From: Anthonomus grandis grandis | Taxonomy: Eukaryota > Arthropoda > Insecta > Coleoptera > Curculionidae | Direction of reading: 5' to 3' | Assembly (NCBI RefSeq): GCF_022605725.1 | Contig: NC_065548.1 | Span: 12,557,644-12,621,643, forward strand | DNA: 64,000 bases | In this document: positions 1 through 11,729 of the stretch, piece by piece | How positions within the stretch are numbered: the first letter of the stretch is position 1 | Layout of the letters: each line of letters opens with the position of its first letter | Position numbers and translations under genes: made by a program | The notes under the pieces: generated by a model | Databases searched by the model: none | The model's input: the letters and a program-made list of their open reading frames with translations, nothing else | What the model was told of the DNA's origin: nothing

Positions 1-1288
1 TATCAGTCGAAACGAGTAGTAGAGTTACTCTTACGTAAATTTAATTGCCTCACCCCGGTTTACGTAAATTAGTCTGCTGAGTGTGGATGGGAACCAGTCG
101 AGTTTACAAATTTTTACTGATTAATTGATTTCGGCTATTTTGTAAAAAAAAAATCCAAATAACCAAGTAAAATATCAATGATCTTCTGTAATTTCTTAAC
201 TGCTGAGGGTGGCGCTCTCGTAGATAAGGCTAAGAACTTATAACTGTCAAAATTAAAGAGCTTATAGGTCTCTGGTTCATTTATATTTTCTATTGGTGAA
301 GCTTATGATGTATTAAAGCCTTTTGATTAAGTCAGTTCAGTAAAAAAGTTTAACTTAAGGATAGGATTGCAAGAAAGTGCAATCACATGGGAGTAAGAAG
401 CTGCTTACCCTATAAAATAGACTGACCTCTAACGCTAATCAAAGACTCTAAATAACCCCAACGTCTCAACCCCCGTTTTCATCTTGGGGGGAAAAAAAAA
501 GCGGGTCCGAACACCGTTTAGTACAAGAAAAGTGGATAAAATTTTACGAGATCCGGTTTTGTCTAAATGACCGGCGGGGGACATTTTAGCCACCGCTGGG
601 AAATACCGGAAACCGCGCGAATACATCACGTGACTAAACAAAGAGCCTAACGACAAAGAGAAAACAAAAACCCTTACGTATGGGGGTTTTTGATGGGTAA
701 AAAATTCAGTGAATTACTAAAGATAATGGCACGGCGAGTCTGGAATTTAGGGTGAAGTGCTTTTCCAGATAAGGAAATGGTTCAGTTCTTAATTCTTTCA
801 GAAAAAACTGTAAGAAGTTTGATTAGTGACAGATTGTTTGTAATATAAATGTTTAATTTTTAATTATAAATATAATTTTTGCATTTAAATTGAAGAAATT
901 TCCTAGTGATTTGAGGCCTCTGACCACGCATGATTTTGTAAATTAAAGTCGGCAATTTAATAGCATCATTGATAGCATCAATAGTACGTAACAAAACCCT
1001 TTTTCTGAACCTAATCTAATATAATTGTTAAAAAAAGCCTACATTTATTGAAATGTGTACATGGTCGAAGTTCTAAGGCGAAAAATAAATAAAAAGAAAC
1101 CTGGATCGTAATAATTTTCGAAATATCTTAGTTAAACCCAGATGGTGATCCTGAGGTCCTTAACAAACTCTGTTGTAATGTAGCAAGTGGTTTAACTAAG
1201 GACCCTTCTTCTAGAACTGAATTGATGTCTTATCTTCAGAATTTTAACTTTACTAGAAATTTTAGAGACGGTATTTTGGGCAAAAAAA
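1..1288. other. gene-poor stretch with a GC-richer patch
   Basis: No coding region that I can support. Positions 440-690 are GC-richer than their surroundings and contain homopolymer-flanked C and G runs. A 73-codon minus-strand open frame there has no recognisable domain. Short repeats of the form TTACGTAA occur near 31-36 and 61-66. The patch resembles, in composition only, the one at 3060-3480. Confidence 0.4.
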
Positions 1289-1760
1289 GTGCCATTAAGA
1301 TTGCCAGATACAGCTCTGGATAGTCTATCAGCTCGTAAAACCAGACTCTATAGGGCATTTTTGTTGCCTTGTTTGACATTTTCTTGGGTAGTTGCGTTAT
1401 TTAAGGAAGGGAAGTATGAATATCCTACTAATGACTCTCTTCTACCAACTCTATCTAGGGTTATCGAAAAACTTGTCAAAGGGCCTAGAAGTATTAATTA
1501 CAATCATTCAATATTATCACAAAAAGGCAATTTGGATTTCAGACATCAAAGGGTACTCAGGATGCTATAAACGTCTTTTTGGAGAACGTTTACTTTAAAC
1601 GCTTGTAAAACTTTTGATTGTGTGCATCATGGATTACTGGATGGATTATTGCTGCAGTCGGAGTCAGTCTGTTGTACATTCAGGAAAAAAATCATCTATC
1701 TAAAGCATTACTTGCGGGTTTTGGACCCAACTTTGTTTTTAGTATACATAAATTATGAGT
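1289..1760 (+). pseudogene. LINE reverse transcriptase fragment (jockey/CR1-like), broken
   Basis: This is a decayed piece of a non-LTR retrotransposon reverse transcriptase. One frame (1289-1570) reads through an ALFKEGKY block at about 1399-1425, followed by LLPTLSRVIEKL. This matches the 'VVPLFKkGk...NYRPISLLPtlSKvfEkl' region known from jockey/CR1-type RTs. A shift to another frame near 1515 continues as FGFQTSKGTQDAI (fingers region), then FDCVHH at 1613-1630, which corresponds to the first catalytic block (FDxVdH). At least one frameshift, missing residues in the NYRPIS block and no flanking RT domain show that it is dead. It probably belongs to the same broad clade as the other plus-strand relics in the window. 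The family assignment is from motif memory only. Confidence 0.75.
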
Positions 1761-2067
1761 TGAGTTAAATATCTCAGGAGAATTTACCCTGTTTGTATAC
1801 ATACATCGATAATATGGTGAGATAAAGTTGTAGATTAGAAGTTACAGCAAGCCATGGAGAATGACATGAATATCATTAATCACATCGAATAGTCTTTGTT
1901 TAAGTCATAGGTAATTTAGATGTGATGTAGCAAGTTTGCTCTTAAAGAGTAACTTTTTGCAGTCTGATTGATCAAGTATTACCCTTTGAAGACCATATTC
2001 TAATTTTAAGTATAAAGCTTTTATCAGGATGTTTTTCTATAAGGGTGATAAGGGAGGAATTGGGATA

Positions 2068-2395
2068 TCAAGTGCATGGAAAACATTTTTCATTATTCAA
2101 GTCACATCTCAGTCCTAACAATCCTTTTTTCATACTTGGCACAATTTCCCACATCTCATAGGCAGAGTTACAACTCCACAAGCTTTCTAATTGTGTGTCA
2201 TTTACACTTTGGATAATTAAGCATTTACCCTTATCATCGTCCTTCATTTCTTCATACTCACTTAGGTTAACCTTAGTATGAATGCATTTTTGGTCTGTAT
2301 TTTCCGATAAAATCAGTTTCATTCTAAACTTCCAATTCCAGTCATTCTTCCCAGTCATTTAATGGGTCTATTAAAGAGTTTTCTGTACCTGCCAT
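2068..2395 (-). pseudogene. Ty1/copia-type gag N-terminal fragment
   Basis: This minus-strand frame is the N-terminal part of a copia-superfamily Gag (UBN2-like domain). It shows an N-terminal DWNWKFRMKLIL block, then a KGKCLIIQSVNDTQLESL segment and an AYEMWEIV segment. These are the usual 'W+fRmk..L', 'lI..si.d..l..l' and 'A+emWd.L' blocks of that family. A likely original start lies at about 2395, where an ATG opens MAGTENSLIDPLND. That frame stops after about 17 codons and the homologous frame continues one base shifted. The ORF ends after about 96 codons, far short of a normal 400-residue Gag, and no protease, integrase or RT follows downstream (lower coordinates). It is a dead fragment. 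Confidence 0.7.
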
Positions 2396-2399
2396 TTTC

Positions 2400-3060
2400 T
2401 CTTTTTTTGGTATACTCCTCACTTACTACGATACTCTAATTTAGCTCTTGCTATTTACCTCAATAGTGTCAACTACCTGTATTTGTAGACCAAGGCGTTT
2501 AGAGTTTGTTTTGTCCTCACTATTACAAATAAATTTATTATTTAGCATATAGTAAATTAGAACGTTAGGTTTATATTTCATTGGTTACAAAATTTATATA
2601 TATTAATTGAACTTAAGTATTTCTTGCACTTAAGGTTTCTTTATTGCTACATTTTTTGATACTTTTACTTAATACTTAAATTGAACTACTTAGATTTTCT
2701 TCTCGGCGTGCCTTTGTATTCCATTACCTATTTTCACTTCCTTCTTATCAATCATTTCCCGTATTAATTCTTATTCGAAAATATGCAAACAATATACTTT
2801 ACCTGTGCGAGAGAGATGCAAAGGCAGATTAAGCAAAACACATTGTCAAAAATGTGTGCGGACACTACGACTACAGACAAGAAGTGAATTAGAAGTGCAA
2901 CTAAACGCACGTGTATATCATAAACCTCTCTTCCTTATAAACCTTCCTTTTGTGCCTTACTAGGTAAGTCGAGTATATTACTATTTACTATTTATTAATT
3001 TGATATACTTTCTATATTTACATAAAAATAATTTACTATTACAATTTTACGTAAGGGTTC
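2400..3060 (-). mobile_element. possible LTR/leader upstream of the copia gag fragment
   Basis: The stretch lies directly 5' of the gag fragment on the minus strand, where a copia-type leader and LTR would be expected. Read on the minus strand it has TATATAA and AATAAA-like strings. No second LTR copy, TG...CA boundary or primer-binding site could be fixed by eye, so the assignment rests on position alone. Confidence 0.3.
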
Positions 3061-3480
3061 TGATCAGGGGATAACGGGGTGAGCGGGCTTATACTATAAA
3101 ATTAGATGTTTTTAAGATAATTTTAAGAAGAAACCCGAAGTAGCATTCCCTTTGTATCATTTTATACAAAATCTAATACAGGTCCGCACCTAAATCAATA
3201 AAAATTTCGCCCTTAATCCCCAAACTGACCCGCCTCTGTCCGAGCTTAATAGTTAAGCGCACCGGTGCCGGGTAAGTCCCCAAGGTACGCACGTTCTTTG
3301 TCCGCAACAAGCAAAACTTTTTTCGTCTTAGACCCATAAACTGGATTCCGGGGGCCATAAAACTACCCCTAATAAAACCTGCCAGGGTGAATCTTGAGCC
3401 GGTCTCGCGGGGCTCTCGGAATCCGGAAGTCCCCGAGAAATATAGACGGATGTCTCTTTTAGTGTTGGAGGTCTCGTGAT
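3060..3480. other. GC-richer island of unknown nature
   Basis: This 420-bp stretch is clearly richer in GC than the AT-rich flanks, with CCGG, CGCG and GGGCC-type strings around 3240-3440. A 61-codon minus-strand open frame inside it shows no domain. It may be part of the LTR element at 2.1-3.0 kb, a different old repeat, or conserved non-coding DNA. Confidence 0.35.
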
Positions 3481-4495
3481 TTAGAGGAATTGAGTAGGTG
3501 TTAATACAATCTGATAAAGTGGAGAATTTTTAAATATGTTTTACTTAAGTCTTGAAAAAGATCTCTGTTTTAAGTTTGCCTCATCCAAATGCCCAAAGCC
3601 ATGTTCAATGGTTTCCTAGCATTCAAATAACGTCTTACAATTCAAAATCTCATGTTTTCAAATTCTTATAAAATGTTTTTAATTAATAAAGTTGTATTTA
3701 CAGATGCAAACGTATTTACTATGCCTCAAAATATCAGTCAAAAGTATTTTCAATAGTTTTTTATCCCCATATAAGAATACTATCCAGAAGAATATAACCC
3801 AAAAAATATTATGGTAAATCATGTAGCATCCTAACTTTCCCGCTTTTTATGGTGATCCGGTAAAAAATCTTGTATTTCTTATAAAAATAATAAATATTTT
3901 TATCTCAGCAATATTGTTAACTAATAACTTAAATTATGAAAATAATAAAATTTTAACCTCATTAGTGATTTTTCCGATTCAGAATGTGTTTTATTACCAT
4001 ACAGGCATATGGTATTCTTATTCTCAATAACAAAATATATGGTGATTTCAAAGATGATATTGACTATCAAAATAATATTTATTTTTCTGAAAATGATAAC
4101 CAATCCCCGAAATGGATCGTCGCAGTTAGTAGTAAATAAAGATATTAAACAATTAAACATAGTGTAAAAGAGTATATAAGATAATATATGAGTCGTGTAA
4201 AAGAGTCAGTGATAAAATTCAAATTCAAACTGTTTTAACATCCCAAATAACACATTATATATTATTATCGTTAGATATATATTTTATTCGATGATTTTTT
4301 AGTAAATTTTTGGTTTTGGTATATTTATTAACCGTATATGGTCAAAGTTGATTTGTTAAACTCTAGAATATACGTATATCATATTCTATTCTGTTTACAA
4401 AAATGAGTACATTTCGACGTTTATAAAAATTGACACGGGATTTACATATCTAGTTTTTAAACTCGATTACAACACCTCAAATATTTGATGCAATT
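3481..4495. other. AT-rich, no gene seen
   Basis: Low-complexity AT-rich DNA. The 79-codon minus-strand frame at 3921-4160 shows no domain or compositional signal and is taken as chance. Confidence 0.4.
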
Positions 4496-4980
4496 CTTCT
4501 GAAAAATTCCTGATTTTCGTCCATAATATTTAATCTAATAGGGCTGTTTTTATATCAAATTTTAATAAACAGTCTTATTTAATTAAATATTACATATATA
4601 ATTTCTGCAGAAATATTGTTTTTCATCAAAAAAACCCTTGACCCCCCACCCACCCCAAACATTTGACCAGTAAGGAATTCCTGTGAAAAAACACTGTTTT
4701 TCGTCATAATATCCAATCTAATAGCACTGCTTTTGTATTAAATATTTATTAATACACATATATGTAATTAAATCAAATTTATATAAATAAACTGGGTTAT
4801 TAGATTGGATATTAACGACGACACCACCTGTTCTTCATCCGTATTATTTTGGAAAACCATGTTTTTTTGAAAACAAATTTCTTACTTATAAGTTGTGTGG
4901 GGTGGGTGGGGGGATAAGGGTAGGATTAATAAAAAACGTTTTTTTTCAGAAAATATTTGCCTGGGAGAAAAATGATTATT
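4496..4980. repeat. direct plus inverted repeat carrying G-quadruplex motifs
   Basis: An imperfect direct repeat links 4496-4575 and 4674-4755; both contain TCGTC(C)ATAATAT followed by CAATCTAATAG or TTAATCTAATAG. The second copy is then mirrored: ATATCCAATCTAATAG at 4709-4724 faces TTATTAGATTGGATAT at 4797-4812 across a loop of about 72 bp. Further out, a C-rich tract (4635-4656, four runs of at least three C) faces a G-rich tract (4899-4920, four runs of at least three G). The layout resembles a foldback or MITE-type element, but I cannot fix its termini or a target duplication. Confidence 0.55.
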
Positions 4981-5007
4981 ATCAAAAAAATTTTATCAAG
5001 CGGACAC

Positions 5008-5029
5008 GTATATATATATATATATATAC

Positions 5030-5071
<42 letters not shown>

Positions 5072-5088
5072 GTATATATATATATACT
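5008..5088. repeat. palindromic (TA)n microsatellite
   Basis: Three TA runs are separated by CTTTTAA and its mirror TTAAAAG, making a near-perfect palindrome of about 80 bp that could extrude as a cruciform. Confidence 0.85.
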
Positions 5089-5099
5089 TTTAAATTAGT

Positions 5100-5969
5100 T
5101 TACACTGAGGCTGAAAATCAATCTCTGGTATCAGAACAAAATGTCATGAAGTTGCCACCTTCAAATTTTGTTAATGGAACCTCCAGATCTACAAGGTAAC
5201 CTTTTTCTGTACGATTTTCGAAATTTGACAATGGTAACTAGTTCATAATTTCTTCACGTAGTTAATCCAAACAATAAAAAATGTTTTTAAAGTACTAGCA
5301 ATTCGTAGCCTTTTATCATATATTAGACACATATATCACATATATCAGACACTGCATCAAACCTCTACTATGGGAGAGTTGAAACACTTGACAGTTTCAT
5401 AAAAAATCCTTAGTATCTCGTTTCATGATCTGATTTTTCTTATTCTAGCTATGCAGATATATTTGCAAGTTAGTTGGTTATATTTTTAAATTTTTTTTAT
5501 TTTTTAATTAGAATATTAAGTGTGTCAGTCTCCCAGTCTCCCCTACGGCAAGGAAACACCATCTCTCCAAAGTTTTACGACTCTTTTGGAACATACTATT
5601 AAAAGGGCAGATGTATACGAATACGGTATTAACATAAATGGAGAGATAATTCAAGATTTGAGGACGATCTCATAGTAGCGTCTCATCGTGTGATATTAAG
5701 TCTGTCTCTTAAAGATCACAAATAAAGAAATACGTCATAAAATAGGGATAATGGATACTATACGAGTGGAAACTAAAAAACTTATCGCAGTAGAGGACGC
5801 TTACCTAACAGATGGACTGAAGATACATAGACGAAGACTAAAATTACCTGAAATCGTAATATCAATAGAACTGGTAATAAATCGATGTTTTTTTATACAA
5901 CTTGATAAATTGTGCGAGGAAAACCCAATTTCTAGAAGATCTAGACGATATTATGCAAAAAAAGTTTAA
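5100..5969. other. no gene; 3' part shares a segment with 7267-7350
   Basis: No recognisable coding region. The end of this stretch (about 5845-5960) contains a segment with ATCAATAGAACTGGTAATAAA and TAGAAGATCTAGACG. It recurs, with an internal deletion, at 7267-7350. The repeat therefore brackets the tandem array between the two copies. The 72-codon frame at 5751-5969 is part of this repeat. Confidence 0.45.
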
Positions 5970-7080
5970 TTTTCATTGTCGCAATTTAAAAATAAATTGC
6001 AGCATAAAGCTATTTACTCAAGTGCATTAACACTCATATACTAAAAAAAAAGTTGGGCGCCAAAAATGCACCAAATAATTCACCTATGATTATGCATGTC
6101 TATTTAAGTGTTCTGCCTAAGAAAAGTTAATGATTGTCAAATCTACTGATCCCGAGGCCTTTTTGGAGTAAAAAATTACTACGATTATGATTTAAAGAAA
6201 AATATGCGAAAAAAATCGAAAAGTTCAACTTTCATTGTCACAATTTAAATATAATATGCATCATAAAGCTACTTACTCAAAGTGTATTAAGACTCGTAAA
6301 TATTTTTAAAAATGTTGGGCGCCAAAAGTGCCCCAAATAATTCATCTATGAAAGAAATGTTCATTTAAGTGGCATAGGAAAAGTTTATGATAATTAGATT
6401 GGCAGATCTGGCTCTTTTGGGGCAAAACGGGCTTATCAAATTTCTTACTTTTTTTCCTGGTTGCTGTCTATTTATAATTTTTCTATTTAAATTAATTTAT
6501 TGTATATATAATATATGTACTTATGGTGGGCGCCAAAAAGAAACAAAGAATTCATTTATAGTGCTTAAGTTAATTGGATAGAAAAGGTCAACAAATTAGA
6601 AATCTGCTGGTTTGACAAGCCTTTTTGGGGCAAAAAAGTAACTACCATTAAGATCTAGAGAATAATATTCAAAAAAAAAAATGAAAATATAAATTTTTTT
6701 ATTACCATTTAAATATATTATTTAACATAAAGCTATTCACTCAAAGTGCAATAACACTAAAATTAAATTTTAAAAAAGTATTGTAAAAAAGCGCCAAAAG
6801 TGTGACTCTACTGGTAATAAAAATGCACCAAATATGACAGAAATGTTCATTTAAGTGGCCTAGGAAAAGTTAATGATTGTTAAATCAGCTGATTTGACAG
6901 GCCTATTTGGGGCAACAAACTAACTACGATTAAGATTGAAAAGTTGAATTTTTATCATCACAATTTAAATATATTATGTAACACACAAAGCTATTCACTC
7001 AAATTGCAATAACACTTAAATACATATTTTTTTTAATGTTGGGCGCCAAAAGTGCATTAAATAGTTACAGCTGATCAAGG
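5970..7080 (+). repeat. degenerate tandem repeat, unit about 230-260 bp, about 4.5 copies
   Basis: Each unit starts with a CATTGTCGCAATTTAAA-like string near 5975, 6234, about 6695 and 6953. It continues with AAAGCTATTTACTCAAAGTG, then GGGCGCCAAAAGTGC, then TTCATTTAAGTGG...AGGAAAAGTTAATGATTGT and finally GGCCTTTTTGGGGCAAAA. The second and third units are joined through a shortened copy around 6450-6660. Copies differ by substitutions and small indels, so the array is old. It does not encode a protein. Confidence 0.75.
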
Positions 7081-7702
7081 CTTAGGGCATTGTGGGATTA
7101 TCAGGATTTTCACTGCTTTTCTGGGTTGTCGTATAGATCTCATTTTCCACGAATATAATGAAAATTATAATTCACAAAATAAAAAAATATTTATTTCACT
7201 TATTTAAGTGTGTATGTATTTTCGACCTCTAAAAATAAACAGAACTTAATCCTAAATTTTCATGAGAATTGCCTGAGATGGTAATATCAAATGAACTGGT
7301 AATAAAATATTGTTTTTTTTTAAATACAACTTGAGATCTAGACGGTAATGCAATTTTTATCATGAGTGATTTCAAAGAATCCTAATCCATGTTTCGTTAA
7401 AAACTGATATTTTATTTTATTTATTTCCTATCATTATCATTTTTATGCTCTTTTCGGCTTAAAATTAATAAGATTTTTAGTATCCAAAGCCAGTTCAGAC
7501 AAATGAGTTTTAAGGCACATTAAAGTAAAATCTCAAAATGCTCATCTTTATTGATAATAATCACCACCACAATCAAAAAATCAGCTTAGTAAGTCAATTT
7601 TTCTCAACTTTTTCAGCATCCAATACCACTTTTTTAATTATTTAGTATTAATATTTTAGTAAAAAAAAATACTAAAAGGCTTATTTACCCATGCTCATTT
7701 AC
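7081..7702. other. intronic AT-rich DNA, no gene seen
   Basis: On the minus strand this lies 3' of the exon at 7703-7864, so it is the start of the next intron if that exon is real. No other exon signal was found. The segment 7267-7350 is a copy of the repeat at about 5845-5960. Confidence 0.4.
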
Positions 7703-7864
7703 CTTATATATCGTTTCCTCGAATGAATTGGGAGCTCCACCGTTCATTTGTAAATGTCGTAGCCTGTCGTAATCCAAAGGATCCACCATCGAACGTAACA
7801 CCGCATGTTGACCCAGATCGGTTAAACCCAAGCCGGACTGCAAGACGCTGTCTGGTGTGTCCAC
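7703..7864 (-). CDS. internal coding exon of an unidentified minus-strand gene (phase 0-0)
   Basis: A 162-bp open segment (54 codons) begins right after a TTTTTTGTTTCAG acceptor and ends at AAG|GTAAATGAG. Both splice boundaries fall between codons. The residues run from VDTPDSVLQSG through MVDPLDYDRLRHLQMN to SFEETIYK. They look like ordinary protein sequence without low complexity, signal peptide or membrane segment, and the base composition is much less AT-rich than the flanks. The frame has no internal stop. The start is set by the acceptor; an in-frame ATG lies only in the intron side (MFQ...), so it is not a plausible start. A second GTAAAT donor 14 bases further on would add four codons plus a partial one. 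I do not recognise the protein. It is phase-compatible with the exon at 63083-63228 and is probably downstream of it. Confidence 0.72.
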
Positions 7865-8744
7865 CTGAAACAAAAAATAAATAAATACTCTAATAGTGTG
7901 ATTATAATTGACATAATTGACAACCTAATTCCCATTTATTACCCTTGGTTTTATTTAGGATTCAGTTCCTCAGACACTTTAACAGATTAAGATTTTTATT
8001 AATAAATAATTTTTTTTTGTAATCATCAATATGAAAAGAGATATTAAATAATGTGTCACCTACAAATATATTTTTTAGGCTTTTAGTAGAATATTCTTGA
8101 ATTGAAGACTGAAATCTAATTGATTCAACCTTTTAATGCAAATAATCCGTAAAATCATTCATCCGATTATTCTGAATGCTTAAACAGTCTAGACATATCC
8201 ACCCTTAAACTTCGATCTCATTGTCAATGTCACGTTTTGCGTTTGTTTTACAAGAGGAACCCTTATTAGCCACTTGTCTCGTTAACTCAGCGTGCACCCT
8301 CTGGCAAGGGTAATGCGACCGGTCGGACCGGAAAATGAGTTTTTCTTTTGTTTTGCTGCCGACACGATGACTATGCCACATATGTGGGAAGTAAGGTAAG
8401 AAAAGGTGTATTTTCCGGGAACTTTATTATTGATGGTTTTCCTCGATAAAACTTATAGGATGTTTGAAATATGTTAATAAAATAATTTCAAATTCATATT
8501 ATTATCGTTAGTCACCAATTCTCTTTCAATAAAAAAACCATAGAATATTAAACAGTTTGCCTAGTAACCAAAAGTTTCTTTCTTTGGTTCCCGTAATGAT
8601 CCTTGCCTAAGACGAATCTTCCTATTTTACTGGTTCAAAGATTGTTTAATATATACTTGCAATTTTTTCTTATAAAATCTATTCAACTAAAAAAATTGAT
8701 CTGTGCATCTTGTATAATAGCGCCAGTATTTCGTGTGAAATTTT
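7865..8744. other. intronic DNA with a GC-richer island at about 8210-8400
   Basis: No coding region. The part at 8210-8400 is distinctly GC-richer, contains CCGGTCGGACCGG at about 8319-8331 and shows no repeat partner in the window. It could be conserved non-coding DNA. Confidence 0.35.
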
Positions 8745-10450
8745 ATTGACTAAAAAACTTAAATAACTAAATTGTTTCGAATAAAAAAATAACTTGTCAT
8801 TTTAAATAAGTATATGTTTAAATTTTAGGTAAAAAAACGATTAGTTCTTAAACAATTATACCTATAACTGAAGTATTGGTAACTAAAGAATTTTTTTCTG
8901 AATGTTGCATATGAATTTTACTTAATGAAAATACCGTTACTAGAATATTTTAATAACTATAATTTAAATAACTAACCTTCTCTAAGTTTCTTTTTTAATG
9001 ATAACTAATCATATCATAGAATAATTAATAATTATTTTTTGCAAGTGAATTATTAATGATTACAAGTTTTGTTTTATAATTTGCACAATTTATCGACTTA
9101 ACTTTCTTATTTTATCTATAATAAAATTTTAAAACTTCAAAATATTTACATATATTAAATCCATTTAAAAAACAACATTTAGATAATTTTTTTTAATATT
9201 TCGTTATCGTATATTTATTTATTCTGAATTCTTTTTATATTAAGAAGTCTAAATTTAAAAAAACAAAAAACAGATTCAATACTTAGATAATTATGAATAT
9301 TAATTATTAGAGTATTGGTAAGAAATTTATTTTCTGAATATTGCATATGATCATTATTATTGCATTTAGTTAAATAAAATACTTTTATTCTAATAAAATG
9401 TAATAGCTGGAACTTAATAAACTAAAAAAAATTCTTCATGTCTCTTTAATAATAAAAATAATTTTTTTTTATGCATATTAAAGATTATAAAATGATTACT
9501 AAATATTTATCTTTAACTAAAATTTTGATGACTAAAAGTTTTATTCTATATTTTGCCTCATCTATCTACTCATATTTAGTTTTCTTATTTTAATTATAAT
9601 AAAATGTAAAGCCTTCAAAGGTATTACGTATTAAAAAACCAATTAAAAAATATAAAATCCAATTAAAACAGCACTTTTTAATGGAATTTATACTTTAATT
9701 TGGTCATCATATATTTTTTCTAAATAATTATCTTATTAATACTTGAAATTTCTACTTTTCATAACATTTTTGCATCACAATTAAAAAAAGTAAATAACTA
9801 TAATGAAATATTTTGCTTCTCATTTTAACAAGTTAAAATTTTAGGTAACAAAAACCAAATCAGATAATTGTACTAATAACTTAAGTATTTGTAACTAAAT
9901 TAATTTTGTGAATAGTCAATAATTTTATTAATGTTAATACAGTTCAAGTATAAAATACAAATACAAAAAAAATATCAACTTAGACAATACACCTATTTAC
10001 AATAAAACTTCCTTCAAATTTAAGTATAAAAATCTAAAAATGTATTTAACGGATTTTTTATTAGTAGATTTACAATTATATTTTAAAAATAACTGTTTGG
10101 TAAAAACGAGTTTAAATGTTATAAATATTTGTTACTCCAATTTTAGATTTTATACTATTATATTTTATATTTTAAATATTTTTCCTATTATAAAATTTAA
10201 GATTTCAAATGACAATCAATAGGTACCAAATTTTTTTTACGAATAACTATAATATTAATAAATGAAAATCCTACGTTGAGATTTTATTTGCTGGTTAATG
10301 ATAAATAAATTTAAATTTCTAAAAAAAACTCTATTTGTATATCATGCAAAATTTATCTGTTTATTGTCAATTTTCCTCTTGTAATACAATCATATTTAAA
10401 GAACTAATGCTAGGCAAATTATTTTTAGACATTTTTTTTATAACTACAAT
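8745..10450. repeat. very degenerate tandem repeat, unit about 450-550 bp
   Basis: Several phrases recur in the same order. 'GTATTGGTAA(C/G)...TTTTCTGAATGTTGCATATGA' is at about 8870-8915 and 9312-9350. 'TTTTATAATTTGCACAATTTATC...TTTCTTATTTTA' is at about 9070-9115 and 9540-9590, with a weaker copy near 10330. 'AAATTTTAGGTAA(C/A)AAAAACC/CGA...GTATT(T/G)GTAACTAAA' is at about 8819-8885 and 9835-9898. Most of the intervening DNA is AT-rich drift. Small open frames here (for example 10040-10222) are chance. Confidence 0.5.
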
Positions 10451-11729
10451 CTAAATAGCTAAAAATTCACTTTACGTAAATATATATGCTGATAATACTT
10501 ATTCTTAAGAATTGACATTCAGTAGCTATTAAATTTGTTTAAATAGCGAGTTGTATAAATAAAAATCCCATTTTTAAATGGAATTTATATTTTTATTTAG
10601 ATAATAATATTATTATAACCGTTTAAGAATGAGCACGATTTATTTATTTGAATATTTATTATCCGAACAAATATTTGAATTTTCCATTGTCTACTAGAAT
10701 TCTTATGACTTTTAAATTGCTTGAATTTAAAAGTCACATTGCACAGATTCTGATATTGTGCCAAAAATTATTAATTCTACTAGAATCCCTACTTTTAAAA
10801 ATTAACTTAATTTTATGTGGCAATATTGATTTTTCTACTGTGTATATTACTTAAGAACCTCTTCAGTCTATTTTCGATTCCTTTATTATAGTGACGCATA
10901 TAAACTGTTCTACCAGAATAACTCAATCTAGTGCTACATTCTATAAACTATGTCGCGTCATCTTTTAATCCGGAATTAATCTTATTGTACTGTTTTAAAT
11001 TCTGACTTAATTCTAAATTTTCTATAAAATTTATCGATACAAATACCACGCGAAAATTATACCGTATTCTTAAAGATAAACATATTCTAAACTTTAACTA
11101 CTTATGTCAAATAACTAATTGGAACTTTCAATCTGATGTCTGGAAAAACCCAGCAATCGTCATCAACCTCTAGAAGATTCCCAGAGGTCATAAAAAAATC
11201 AATTTCAAGTAGTAATTTTTAAACGCTAATACCATAAGTATAGCCCATAAATTCCCATGAAACTATTAGGCTCTTAGGTATTAGTATTTTCACAATTGTT
11301 TTTAATGAATTATGCACTTATTGAGCACTTTGCATCCGCTAAGTAAAACAAGCTGGACAAAGGTCGCACGGTCACTTTACACTCTTAGTGACCTAGTGAA
11401 GGTTCGTTAATGCCCTTATGCTCTGAAATTAGTTAACGTCAACTTATTAAACATCAAGTTAACATTAACAACCTTTATGGTTATTAAGGTATGTGGTTAC
11501 GAGTTTGGTTATCGTGCGTTAATGCAATAGGTTAAAGTACTTAACCCATTATGATTAGAGTATTAACCTCATTGTTTCTACTTAGAACTAAATGACTTAA
11601 GAGGGATAAGTTAGTGAAAATAAGGTTAAATTAAATATATGTAAAGACCGTAAAGGCAATCTATAATTTACACCTGCCTATGAACATGCGCTCATTATTT
11701 CACTTAAATAAATTCTCAGACAGCGTCTT
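10451..11729. other. no gene; palindromic GTTAAC-rich patch at 11300-11560
   Basis: AT-rich DNA without a recognisable coding region. The subregion 11300-11560 is less AT-rich and has repeated GTTAAC/GTTAA words around 11430-11480. It has no partner elsewhere in the window. Confidence 0.35.

Noticed and set aside
3173..3358. 61-codon minus-strand frame in a GC-richer island
   Set aside because: GC-rich DNA has few stops. No domain or splice context supports coding.
5008..5088. TA palindrome as a replication origin
   Set aside because: AT-rich palindromes are common in such genomes, and no initiator site or other evidence is present.
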